A stretch of DNA of 64,000 nucleotides from Rhyacophila brunnea (taxonomy: Eukaryota; Arthropoda; Insecta; Trichoptera; Rhyacophilidae): NCBI GenBank assembly GCA_022495005.1, contig JAGYXB010001411.1:992001-1056000 (forward strand), in the 5' to 3' direction. A model generated the notes under the pieces. The model ran no database searches, had not been told where the DNA came from, and saw only the letters and a program-made list of their open reading frames with translations. The number at the start of each line of letters is the position of its first letter. Positions within the stretch are counted from its first letter, which is position 1. This document shows positions 32,678 through 45,400 of this stretch, piece by piece. The position numbers were made by a program, and so were the translations under genes.

Positions 32678-33609
32678 GGTTCCACTGGACTGCCATGCCA
32701 TCCTCGAAGACACCGTCCCATGTATTTAGGCGCGGTATTTCATTTGGCCTAAGTGCTGACTCGATAGCCGAATCTAATATAAGAAAACTGCACTAGGACA
32801 CGTTTCGTGCGAATTTTTCGCAGATAACTGAAACAAGTACGTGCTTCTGGACTGATTTTCGAAACATACCCAAGTTAATGTCATGTTCAAGGGAACGATT
32901 CTGTGAATAATAGTAGGTACATACTTAAAAATAGTGTGGGTTATCTGATTTTTACACTGTGAGATATCATGCTGCGTAGGAAAACATGCGAACGAGTATT
33001 TTTTTGTTTCTTTGAAAATTATGAATATTTTTCATAGAATACTTAAAAACACATTTTTAATTCGCGTTTGTGAACAATATGTTTCTCTTGAAGATGTGTC
33101 ATAATTATCATAGCTACAGAAATACCTCGCATTAAATCTATAAGTTTATAATATGTACTATATTATGTAATATGCGAATTAACTCGCGAGTTCTTTTCGA
33201 CACCGTAACAAGGTTAGTAATAGTTCATGTATATTTCCAAACTAATTTTTATTATTTTAGTATGAAATTGTTGACGAAAAAATAGAGAAACCTGTAAATT
33301 TGGTAAGGTTTCACGATTTTTCATTATTTTATGCGTATTTCTTATTTTTCACGTGATTTATTTTATTCAAAATAAAAAAAAATAGTTGCCCTAGAGGTAA
33401 AATTTGGCAAGAGAATTCGAGATTGGTTGATTGATTTTTTGAGATTCTCATGTTGACGGAAAATATCGAGTTTATGTTTTGAATGTATTTATTCAATTGT
33501 TCCATAGTACTTGCGGTGCATAACGAGGTAGGAAACCGGACTGTCCGAGGTATTGTAGGTATCGTCGATTACCGTTATTAGAACGTTTTTATTAGCGCAT
33601 ATTATTGTT

Positions 33610-33915
33610 TGTCCGGTGGTTGTTTGTCCAGTACAAATCTTGAAATAAATTTTTAATTAACTCCCCGACTAGCTACACGTTTGAAACTTTTAGAATATAT
33701 CAGAACACAATGCCAATAATGCATTCTTTTAATACTTTTAGCCATCTTTAAGCAGAATTGAATTCATTTTCAGTTAATTCTGTTTTTTTATGGAAAGTTA
33801 TTTCAGAAAAATCCGTAAAAAGTAAAAGACTATTATTGGTTGCTAAGGGAATGGTCCTAGCAACTAAATTATTAATATATACTTGCGTTACTATGGAAAT
33901 CAAAATGAAATGTCA
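33610..33915 (+). repeat. Dispersed repeat R2, copy 1
   Basis: About 300 bp matching the reverse complement of 52130-52425 along its length. Shared words include CCCGACTAGCTA, GAACACAATGCCAATAATGC, GCCATCTTTAAG, TTGAATTCATTTTCAG and AACTAAATTATTAATATATA. It is probably a transposon copy, but no duplication was fixed. Confidence 0.8.
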
Positions 33916-34264
33916 AAATGACATATACTTGTTGACATATATTTGTTTGTTTTTTATTTACTTCATATCAAGTACAAGTTTGAGCATATTGAGCATAATA
34001 ATTCAACAGAAAATTTGAAAACGTTGTATATAAAAAGTGCTTTTTATCTTGTAATTATTTATTTTTATTTTTATTTAGACTTATTTCGGTGTGCGGGATG
34101 TGGTGTGGTTTTGAGAGGTCTAAGTCTTCCGGTATTATCCGATTTTACGCACGGTTTTACAAAATGTACTGTTATTTTAATAATATAATATTCTGTCTAC
34201 GTAAAAACCTTTCATATTTTAATTAGTGCCTTCAGATTATCGGAATACTATGTAAGTTTATTGT

Positions 34265-34410
34265 CAGTGATGTTACACACTAGATAAAATGCCGCCCTAA
34301 AGCATAAGTAAAATACCACTCCGTCCACTTACTGTTGTCTCTGGTAGCTTAAGCTTATTTAGTTAAAAAGTCGTGTGAAATCACTATAACCGCATGCGAG
34401 TAAGTTATTG
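34265..34410 (+). mobile_element. hAT family 1-like left end joined to repeat R1
   Basis: CAGTGATGTTACACACTAGATAAAATGCCGCCC is a diverged family 1 terminus. It runs into ACCACTCCGTCCACTTACTG and CTCTGGTAGCTTAAGCTTAT, the R1 sequence also found inverted at 20722-20840. R1 is therefore probably the body of a related hAT element. Confidence 0.55.
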
Positions 34411-35286
34411 ATGAAGAACGCATTAATTTTTGTAATTGAAATATGATTTTCAAATAAATAGGATGCAATTTTAACCAAAAGCTTTATAATCTTTTTCGAA
34501 AATTGGAACTGATCCAATCAATGACATCAATGGATCCAATGGACATAAAGTAAAGTGAAGTATTCACACTCAATTTTGACTCAATACGGAATATCATTAT
34601 GATAATCGCATGTAAAAAATACTGGGCAAGGAAATATAATTCGCCGTCGATTTTTTTTGCAAGAAAATCTAAATAAAAAATCTCTCCACTATGAACTGGA
34701 ATGGATTTTTCTAAAATTTGCTTCTTGAGTTTTCTTTTAACTAAAGAAAAGCTAAAAAGGTCTCAAATTTTATCTAAAACGGATTCGGCTGGCGGAAAAT
34801 GTTTGCCGGATGAGTATGATTTTAGATAGAAGAATATTTTTCATCGATTATAGTTTGGTTGTGCAGGGATAATGAATTTTAAAAACCTAACCAACACCAT
34901 CTGTAATAAGTATGACTATAAAAAGTGTGTATTATTTTTGTCGGATTGCCCGTAGCATACCTAAACTACTATGATTTGGTTTAGGCAGGGTTTAATAATT
35001 GAATTGATTGATGAACCAGCACCATTTGCCAATTTTATTCTTAGTTCAATGAAAACAAAATATATGTATGACAGACAAAGTTTACTGTGCACTATTCATA
35101 TCGAATTTTAACAGCCTACCTCCACCTCTCGCCACTGATATACATATACATAATACATCTTCGTTTCAGAAAGGTTTCATTTTGTATTTTTTCGCAAGTT
35201 TTTTAGAATTCCCGCGGAGCCCTAGTAGTAGCTCTATAATTTTACTTTTTTATACATACTGATTACGTGGTGATATGAATCGGAAG

Positions 35287-35621
35287 CAGCACTCGAAATG
35301 GAAAAATTTACGAACCGGAGCGCTCGTTAATTTTCCGAAAATATTAATATAGTTAACGCATTCGCTGCTGAAGAGATAATGAGATTTTAATTGCCCCCTT
35401 TAAAATGCATGTTAATTACATCGATCGGCCGCCTGGTCATTACGCGCCGTGCGCGTCTTCCGCGTCCAAAGTATTAAGCATCTCTTTTTATGTGTGTTTA
35501 TAAAAATAAGTGTGTTTAATTTTTTGTTATATGGCCATTCTAGCTCAAACGGTAAAATTATTTTTCCCACGAGACGAAACGAAAACGCCCGAAACGGCGC
35601 TCCGGTCCATTTCGAGCCCTG
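35287..35621. mobile_element. hAT-type MITE, family 2, perfect 8-bp duplication
   Basis: The 8-mer ATCGGAAG flanks both sides (35279-35286 and 35622-35629). The ends are CAGCACTCGAAATGGA at the left and, reading inward, CAGGGCTCGAAATGGACC at the right. A second mirrored block is ACCGGAGCGC. The 335-bp body has no frame. Confidence 0.85.
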
Positions 35622-36287
35622 ATCGGAAGTAATTCGGCTGCAAGACATCCACCCACTTACGCGACCTTTCTACCGTTCACTATCCATGTGTTAAAGCAAT
35701 CTCAATTATTTATTTCATAAGGTTGTTGTATTTGCTGACCAATAGAATCTTTCATGACCCGCACGCCGCCTTGCTTGCTTTTGGTAATCCGTCTTATATG
35801 GGGCACCTGAACTATGGCTCTTACCCCTTCTTCTCTGGTTGTGTGTCTGTAGTGTAGGTTGAGAACCAGCAGCCATTGGCACCTACCGCGGATGTAGTAA
35901 AATAAGTACCTAATTCAACTCTTGCGATGCGTTGTCCACGAGATCCATAAAAGCTTTTCCAGCAGAAAGTCATTCAAACTGTATATATTATTGTATAAAA
36001 CAATTTTGTCAATAGTACAATTACTTTTTTATATACAGATCAATCAGTATACAGTGAGCACGGTAAAAATGGTTTACTAGTGGTACCTATATAATATTTA
36101 AACAGGCATTTCAGCAAACAATTAATCTAATATGCCCACGAATCACTTATGTAGCCACTGTATACTGATTCCCAATCTGATACCTAACAGAACACACCAC
36201 CCATCATCAAAAATCGTAGAACAAAACACGGATTAAGTGAGATTCGACAACTGTTTTTCGCTTTCCGGGTAAGGGTTCTGACCTAGA

Positions 36288-36430
36288 GGCGGCATGGTAT
36301 ATGAAAGTATGGTGAAGCCGGCAAGTATGGCGAAAAAGTATGGTGAAACAGGTTGGTAATCAATTTACGGCAAAATTTCCACGTTAACATTATATTATAT
36401 GGGTACGTTAAAATGACAAAAGTAAATGCT
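36288..36430 (+). repeat. Dispersed repeat R3, copy 1
   Basis: GGCGGCATGG...ATATGAAAGTATGGTGAAGC, CAAGTATGGCGAAAAAGTAT and ATTATATTATATGGGTACGTT match 42132-42271 in the same orientation with few differences. The GTATGGTGAA words inside are themselves tandem. Confidence 0.8.
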
Positions 36431-38410
36431 TCATTCAGTTCTATGAGGAAGCCAAATCGTTGCCTATCTACATCTATGGTTCTGACCAATAAGTTGACGA
36501 GGTAAATTATACATTTTAAAGAAATTCAACTAATAAATTAAATAAATTCAATTAAAGAATCAACGTTATTATCGGTATTACTTGTAACAATGATTTCTTT
36601 ATGAATTTTGAAATGCCTCAGAAAATGTAGTTATTAGGATACATCTGCAAGGCAAGTGTTTCTTACACTAGGATCGTAGTATTATTAGAGAATTATATTA
36701 TAATGATTACACGCTTTCCTGTAATTATCATATTTATTTTTATAAAATCAGCAACAAAATGGGAAAGGAATATAATAGGTATATAGATAATATGTTTTTA
36801 AATAAAACTACAAATGAAGAACTAATTATTTTTATTTTTTAGTAATTACAAAATACGGCAGGAATACAAAAGTAGTAAGTAAACAATTCATAAAAATGTT
36901 AATTTCATTAATTATTATGTTATAAACAAATACTATTGTGTTTGTATTAATAATTATGAAATACACAAGTCGTAAGTTTTAAAAGATCTTCCGATAAACC
37001 AACCATTGTTAATGCAAGTTCGAAAAGATTTTAACGACAAATTACTTACTTACATCTTTTTTAAGTTCAAGTAATGCTAAAGTACCTTATATAGATGAAT
37101 AAAACATTTTGTTTCCTATAAAATAAGTTAATACTACCCATTACCAGGTCCCGAAAAATATCATCGTATCAGAAAATTGTGCAATATGCATTTTGTTGTA
37201 TAACTGATGAAAATAAGGACATTATAGAAATGTTGAAAAATAATATTATTAACTAAAACGAGTCATTTTAGTAAAGTAAGTTTTATACTTATGTATGTAT
37301 GAAATGTTGAAAATAATATAAGTGAAAATAGTTGGGTACTTATTGACTTTTGCCAAAATGTTTTCAATGTTTGGCAAACTATATTATTAACTGCAACATT
37401 GATATTTTGACATGAAAAATAATTTGTAACTAATGCGTTCAATTGGTTCAATAAATAGTAGTTATGAATTAATTTTAAGATTAATGTTTTATGTGAAAAT
37501 AATTTGGTACTTATCGACTTTTGCTGGATGATTTAGGTGACATTTTAACTGAAACATTGACAAAAAATAATGAATGAAATAAACGGTGATGTATAAAAAT
37601 AGTCATGTACTCTAGTGTAAAGAATAATATATTATTAAGATAATTTGTTATTTTGTTTCAAATCAAATATTGTAAGATAAATGTAAATTTGTATTAAAAA
37701 AATTGTATTAAAAATCCAGAACCTACGCGTATCACTTATCAATCCACGTAAAATTAACTTTTGTCTACTAATTGTTAGGTGTTATTTTTATTATAAAACG
37801 ATTTTTTTTAATTATCTGATTGTTTTTTTTTATTATAATTTACTGCTTATATCTTATATTGGATAAATTTTCTTCAATAAACGACTAGGTTTATCTATAA
37901 TTATTAAAAAAATAAAATAGGTAAGTAATATATATTTTTTATAAATATATTAATAATATACAATACATCTGCACAATTCCTGGCAGGATGATATTTAATT
38001 AATAATGGATAACTTTTAATTTTTAAGTATTTGAAAGCATTTATTTAGTAAGAAAAATATTAAAAAAACGAAAAATATAGAAAAAAAAATAAAAAAAAGT
38101 TAAAATGAAGATAGATAAGTGATGGCGAGGTCAAGCGAAAGTGCAAAAAATAGTTAACAAAATAATCACATATTACTTAACGAGCCATTATATCTAAATT
38201 ATCAATATAGTATAGTATTATTTTTAGCATTATTACTTTGTTTAGTAAGTGACTAAGTCTAAGAAAAACTCTTAATTTAATAAAGTAATAGAATTACATT
38301 AAAAAACCATAAACAAAATTTATACTTCACTACACAATAATAAATTGCTTTTTTAAGTCTTTCGTATTGTAAATTGAAACTTAAAAGATTTGTATAACGT
38401 ATATTAATTA

Positions 38411-38654
38411 CGTGGGGTTGCTGCGAAAAGTTGGTAAGTCGATAATTTATGTATTTAGAGTTACGACATAACAGCGGATTATGTGTATAGGTATATTATA
38501 TAAAAGTGTATGCTAGAAAAAAAAACACGGCTTTCAGATATATTATAGAACATGCACATAAAGCACAAAAAATAGAGGGCATGTCAAACTTTCAAATTGC
38601 AATTACTTCATAACATGATTTCGAGACTTACCAACTTTTGGCAGTAACGCCACG
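38411..38654. mobile_element. TA-flanked MITE
   Basis: The left end CGTGGGGTTGCTGCGAAAAG with TTGGTAAGTC is mirrored at the right by GACTTACCAA, CTTTTGGCAGTAACGCCACG. TA lies at both borders (38409-38410 and 38655-38656). The 244-bp length and about 30-bp inverted repeats fit a Tc1/mariner-type nonautonomous element. Confidence 0.7.
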
Positions 38655-39402
38655 TAGCTATTTTGATTCAAGTATAAAATAATGAAACTTGCATAAGATT
38701 TAATAATGATCGTGCTATGAACAAATAAAAACCCATTTATATAGAAATAGTTTCAAAATTAAAAAAAAATGAAAAACAAGATAATTCTAAATTTACTTAG
38801 ATTATGTATATATTATCCTGTCTCGTTTGTATTTGATATATTTTCAGTATTTACATAAATATTTTTTTTGTCGAATTTTTTTAAAATTTTTTTTTACTCC
38901 AGTTAGCGAATAAAATAATGCTTGCGCAGTGAAAAAAAAACTTATATTACTCACGTAATACATTTTATTGAACTGGTCATTTCAGTATTGATATATAAAA
39001 ATGATGCAAACAAGAAACAAAATATAATATTTATATTATAATATTATGATACCTGCGCTATTATAATATTATAATGACACAAAATAACATCATCAGCTAT
39101 AAATAATTGCGTAGTGATTGGGCAAAACATGATAACTCCAAGAAATTTTATATATATTACACGATATTTTTCCTTTCAATGGATACGAAAATCGGTTGAC
39201 TAAAACATTATTAAATAAATGAAATTATTACAAGAATTTAAGGTGTGTTGAAATTGGATTTAAAAAAAAATATTTAAGAAAATCATTTTCAAAAAGTTAT
39301 CACGTATTGCCCGAATGCCACGCAATTAATAGAGATGAGTTGAAGGTAAGGCCTGCAGACTACTCCAAAAAGAGGCAGTGACTATTCCGTTGATTGGTGG
39401 GA

Positions 39403-42400
39403 TTAAGCGCCTTCGTGCCTACGGTGGGGCCTGGCATCCAGGGAGCGAAGGGATCTGGGCCGCTCGAACAGGGAGGGATCGGTGTAAATGGGTTCGCTTG
39501 GATCGTCAAATGGGCCGGCACTCGATCTGGGCGTAATAACCTCCGGCATTCCTCGGCTGAAGTCACAGGCTCGAGAAAGATTTCTACAACAATTATTTTT
39601 TTAATACGTTATGGTTATGTTAAATAACATCGGTAGGTATTTATTGTGCCCTGATAACAAGCCATTTCGATGAAGTCGTCAGATTTGTCCGAATATTTCA
39701 ATGTCCCTACTTTATTATTATGAAATTTGTTACAATACTGTCTTCAAATATATTGAGTTAGCGAGACACCAAAATTGTTCAATTAGGTACTTTTAATTTA
39801 TTTAAAATTTTAGCTATGAAATAACACAGTTATGAATTTTATTTCGATTGGATTAAGTATATATTTTTAACGCCCACGATGGCCGCGTGGCTTAAGCGTC
39901 GGCCTATAACATCGTGGGTCCCACGTGCGAATCCTGGGTCTGGCAAGTACACAAATTGTTTTTCAATTTGTGTATGAGTCAGAGTAAAGTATGGAACTAA
40001 TAGGTTGAGCAAGTGGCTAACATCCAATTCTCGTAAAAACAAAACCTGTCAACATAAAACCTCCACTCTGTGGAGTCCCATAATAATATGAGCTCATTAG
40101 GATCGTACATGGTAAAATAATAATATAAATAATATATTATTGGTCCTTATTTAAGACATAAAATATTAATAAATTTTTCGCCAACAGTGATTGGGAAACA
40201 CTGGATTAAAATATGTAAGTGTAATTTATCACATATGTACAATATTATATCTACAAGAATTATTGTAAGACAATCAATTGAATATTTCAGACTTTGATAT
40301 TTGATATGAAATTAGGAAGACTTGTTTTTATCAGAACACACGTACACACCTACTAAATGTTTACACGTTTGTGATTTTATAATCTTAAGTATAAGTGTTT
40401 ATGATCTTACCCGGTAGCGAAAGACTTATGGAGTCCGGCACCAAAGATGGATATTCTGGAGTTTTGCTGACGTTGTGGTGGAAAGTTGGACGGCGTTGAC
40501 TGTCTATCCGCAGCAACGTTTTTCTTCATCACTCCCCAGTATCGTCTGTCAAATAAATATTAATAAGATAAAGAAATATATAATTGAATAAAACGACAGC
40601 TGATGAGTCTCGGAGTCTGCAATGAGGACAATGTAAGTCAGCAGTAAATTATTAATGGTTTCAGATGGTGACACTAACGAGTAATAAACATAAATTGTTC
40701 ACATATTATTATTATTGACTAAATACTTTCGAATGTTCAACAAAATACTCATAACTCTATACATACTTCGATGTGTTGGTCAGTTCAATTTAATTGTTTT
40801 GTGACTGAATGACTCTTAGATCGATTTATTATAAGAATTTTATAGAATGGATACAGTTAAATATATCGTAAAAAGGAATATTATCATTCGGCGGAATAAT
40901 AAACGAGAGTTGCAAAATAAATGGTTGTTTGAATAACCTACCTTCAGAGAGGGAGGTAGATTTTTGGATTTACCTGTACGCAAACATGAACACTAGGATG
41001 ACGGTGAAGAGAAGGCAAACAAGCAGGACCACTGCAGTCAAGAGTCCGTGGTATTCTCCAGCTGTAAGACAGACGGTCGCTGGTGCTGGAGCTACATGCC
41101 TGGCTCCCAACATCAACTCATCGCGTGATTCGAAGACCTTTATCAAACAGCAAAACGTTTATTTAAGAAATAAATTACATTAAAATTCAGTATAATAGTC
41201 TGTAGTTAGATACAGACATAGGTAAGTAACTAAACTTGATTGGAAATTGAAAGGATTTTTACGTTCCTTTATTTATAGTTGAGGAAAATAAATATTATTA
41301 CGTAGGTACTTGTTATTTGTAGTCAATTCAATTATTGTTATTTTTCAATATACATGTAACTTGTAATTGATTATCTTCGATTAAGACTGTTCAATAGTAT
41401 TATATAAATACAATATACATAAAACAATTTAAATTTCGTTTGTCTACTACCGATGTGTCTAATAAAATAATTTAGTTAACTTAACACCCCAGTAATTGAC
41501 ACAAATTCTAGTAAATGTTTACTTTAAATTTGAAATTAATTTAACACCCAAACAAGGATGTTACGAAAATACAATGATAATAATTAGTCTTTGGTATTGG
41601 CTAATAATAACAGTTCGGTTTCTTTATTATGTAACTCAAATTAATTTAAATTTTGGCGGCAATACAATACCTCTATCATTTCCCTGACATGCTCCGGGTA
41701 TTCCGGGGGCCCTTCCGGTCTCGCCTCACCCTCCTCGTCTTCATAGTTGTCTATAACCCCTGCGGTGCCATTTATCACGGTGACGTCAGAACCATTGTGA
41801 TTCATCTCCTGTTCAATGATGGTGCCATTCACGTCGCGGCGACGTCTTTTGCCGAAGGAAGGCTCCGACCTTCCAGCACCGCTCGAACAATAGGCCTAAA
41901 ATGCGAAGAGGATTGTTATGATATTAGTGTCCTGAAGGATAGTATGAGGTATGCAACTATTTATAAAGTAACCAACGACATGACATGATTAAAATACATA
42001 ATATTATAAAGTTATGGTTGCGATTGGCTTGTGTGTCTGATAATTATCTAAGGAATCGAGAGCATCCGTTGTTTGTTCTCCCAAGGTGCAGAACTAAATT
42101 GATAATACCAATTGGGAGGGTAAACACCTATGGGCGGCAGCTTATATGAAAGTATGGTAAAGCAGGCAAGTATGGTGAAAAAGTATGGTGAGGCAGGCTG
42201 GTAATCAATTTGCGGCAAAATTGTCACGTTAACATTATATTATATGGGTACGTTATAATGACCAAAGTAAATCCTCCGTGATGCCCTGTTTTTTTTTTAT
42301 CGCGTCGCTATTTCTCATAAGTTGTCGGCTATTGTTGGCGTGAGGATGAGTATAGGTGGGCATAGTCAAAATTTGAATATATTCTGATGATTAATATTAT

Positions 42401-45400
42401 ATTGTATGAAATATAGACAAACATTGCACCATATTATATTAATTCTCGCTTGACTACGACAGCTGGGAAGTTGCAATTATTATTTAATATTTAATTAATA
42501 ATTACCGGTTGACATCCATCTCTGCAAGTTCTCACGGTCGCCTCAAAGACCAAGAAGTTGGATTCTGGAATCTTGAAGGCGTTAAACCTTGCCTCGAGAC
42601 TGTCGCCACTTCTTCCGCGGTCCAGTTCTGGGAATACGTAACTGTCCACAGGGCAGCTAGAAATAAAGAATAAGGTTTTTGTCAACGGATATTAAATAAA
42701 AACGAATACTACCAAGTCTAATGATTAAATTAGATTTTCCATTACAGATTTAGTGTCAGATTTAATACACATTATTTTATAGCTGACAGCTGTAGATGTA
42801 TACAGGGCTAGATTTCCGCTTGAAGCGGCTTTGGGCTATATAGGTATACACGGGGCCCCTAAAAGCATCTTATTAAATCGTAATTAAAATAGATATTTTT
42901 CAAATTAATACTTTTTGCTCGTAGTTACAAATTTTATTATTTCACGAAAATATTCGGAAAAGTAAACGTTATCAAGTTTAGCAAGTTAATAATAGGGTTT
43001 CGAAATTATTTTTTATTTCGTGACAATGAGCCAACCGTGATCTATCGAATTTAGAATTTATTTGTACATATTATACCTTCTGAGATTAAATCGATTTGAA
43101 TGTTTCGAACTATATGTAGGTATATAGAATTGGAAACCCGTCTTCCAATTCATTGATTTTCCAAATCATTTTAGGGTTCCAGGGCCTTTGCTACTGTGGA
43201 TCCCTGGTCTGTAACCCTTTTTGTCATATAAAAACAATGATGTAAAGACAAAGCATATTTGTAATACCTACCAGTATTACAGTGTCTATTTTTAACCACA
43301 TTCATGTTATAATATATGCATTTGTTTACAAAATGGTAGAATCAAGGCCTGAACAAAAACGGTGCATAAGTGCGAGTGAGAAAGTATTCGGTACCCTTAT
43401 AATCTCTGCGACACGCGCTAGAGTAAGATAAAAGGTTTACAGATCTGGGAGATGGTTTGCTATGATGTAGCCGGCAAATCTTAGCTTATTGCATAACTAA
43501 GCGTCGATAACCGTGTTGCTAAAATTACTATTTTTTATGTTAAACATAAAGTCAGTGGTAAATATTTTTAGTTAATTAAGTAGAAAAGATGGTTCTGTGT
43601 GTTGTATTAAAATATGGTAGCCGTACTGATAATTAAGAAGATGGTATTACATTTCATAGTTAAGTTGATACATGTTCGTGATAATTTATTTGTATATTAT
43701 TATATATTTTAATATCAGTGACCTAGTGTTTCTTTAAAATAACTTAAATTATGGATATCTTTACCTAATGGTTGCATTTTGACCGCTTATTAATACTATA
43801 TAACGTAAAAAAACTAAAAAATTATATTTTAATTCTGAGCGTCTAGTGCGAGTACTGGCGAAATTGTCTATGGTCTCGAACATTTGTAGACGAATGCGTT
43901 CGCTCGCCCATAAACCAAACGCACGGCACGCGGCTTCATTTAGAAATGCAACAGGTGGCGTCTAGATGTATCTATAGTCTTTGAGTAGATTTATATGAGC
44001 AGACCCAGGTGTATATGGGCAGATATGTCCATTAATAAGTCAGTGAAAAATATGAATTAAACTGTCTTACCCGTATCGATCAATCAACTGCACAGATCTT
44101 CCAGAATACGGATCTCTCGCGATAACATTGGTGGCGAATATGTCAGTCAGGTAATTATATCCATCCTGGGCTTCAAGCTTGAATGTAAGCGGGTCTCCAA
44201 CCGCGATGGTTGTGGTGGGTCTTCCTTGGTAGAGTATCATCAGGCGGACCTTGGAACTGAGGGAGTTCTCAGCGGGCAGGTATTCGATGGGGATCGGGCT
44301 TCCGGACCTGTCAACAACATCATTCCACCCCCAACTGGATTCAGATTTGGCGATGCCTCAAAATACCATCTGGCTTCGTTCACTTCAAATAACGCCGTAT
44401 AGATATATGATTGACAAATTTAAATGATTATATTTATGTAAACCCTATCTGACTGTCTGGTTATTGTATTGTCTATTTATCTACAATATTTTTAGAGATG
44501 ATTTTGAAAAAAAAAATGACCCAAAACTCTTTCTTTGTTACCGTGACTGCCAAGTTCGATTCACAAGTATTCCAAAGCCTGTATTCTACTTCACTGCAGC
44601 TACTACTATTGTCATTGGATCAGTGTTGTAGTGTTAATAAGAAGAGACTCTTCACGTGGTTTAAGCGTCAATGACATTGAGCTACTTTACGAGCTGCTTG
44701 TTGGCGAATTTACAATCTGCCTGTAAAGTCGCCCAGTGTCATCATCGAACATGCTAACAAGCAGATTGTAAACAATCTACCGAGGAAAGTTGAAAGCCGG
44801 TCAACTTTACACGCTACACGCCGGCGTGTGGGCCTACTGCGTCTGCGCAGTAGAGCGTAGTAGCGACCTCCCGGTAAAAATACGAACTACGTTCTGTCAA
44901 AATAGTTGCTAGCTTATTGGCTTCTCAGCGAATGGAAAGTTTTGTGTGTCATCATCACAATCGCAGTAGCTGAATTGCCCGCTTTTAAATTCGCCACAAA
45001 CAGCTTGTAAAGTAGCTCATTGTAATTGACGCTTTAGACATCTGTTTTGAATGTCGCCAGCGAGTGCGACATTCCTCATCATACTTGTACGGATTTCGTG
45101 GCCATGGCCAACCCTACCTCGTTGTGGGCCTGTCGAACCCCCCCCCCCCCAATGTGTGCGCTCCTGGTTGAAAGTGATCGATTTCGGTAAGTATAATGTT
45201 CTCACGGTATATTTTATTCTCAGACCCCTAAGATAAGATGAAATGTATTTTACAATCCAGACTGTGTAAAGATATGGCTTTATAATTTATTTATTTTTTT
45301 AATTTTAATAACCGGCATTATTTGAAGTGGTTCGTTAGTATCTATTAGTTTGATACTCATGCACCAAAGTAATACAATACATATATATGGTTTTAAACCA

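Larger units (their letters stand above)
32678..39402. other. 6.7-kb intergenic region between two extracellular-matrix genes
   Basis: Very AT-rich DNA with no recognised exon. It holds the 5' flank of the chitin-binding protein gene, repeats R2 (33610), R1 (34290) and R3 (36288), a hAT MITE (35287-35621) and a TA-flanked element (38411-38654). The 3' UTR of the PAN/ZP gene lies at its right end. The stretch 36431-38410 shows nothing beyond low-complexity A/T. Confidence 0.5.

Noticed and set aside
35412..35648. 78-codon minus-strand frame
   Set aside because: It lies within and across the end of the family 2 hAT MITE and is a chance frame.
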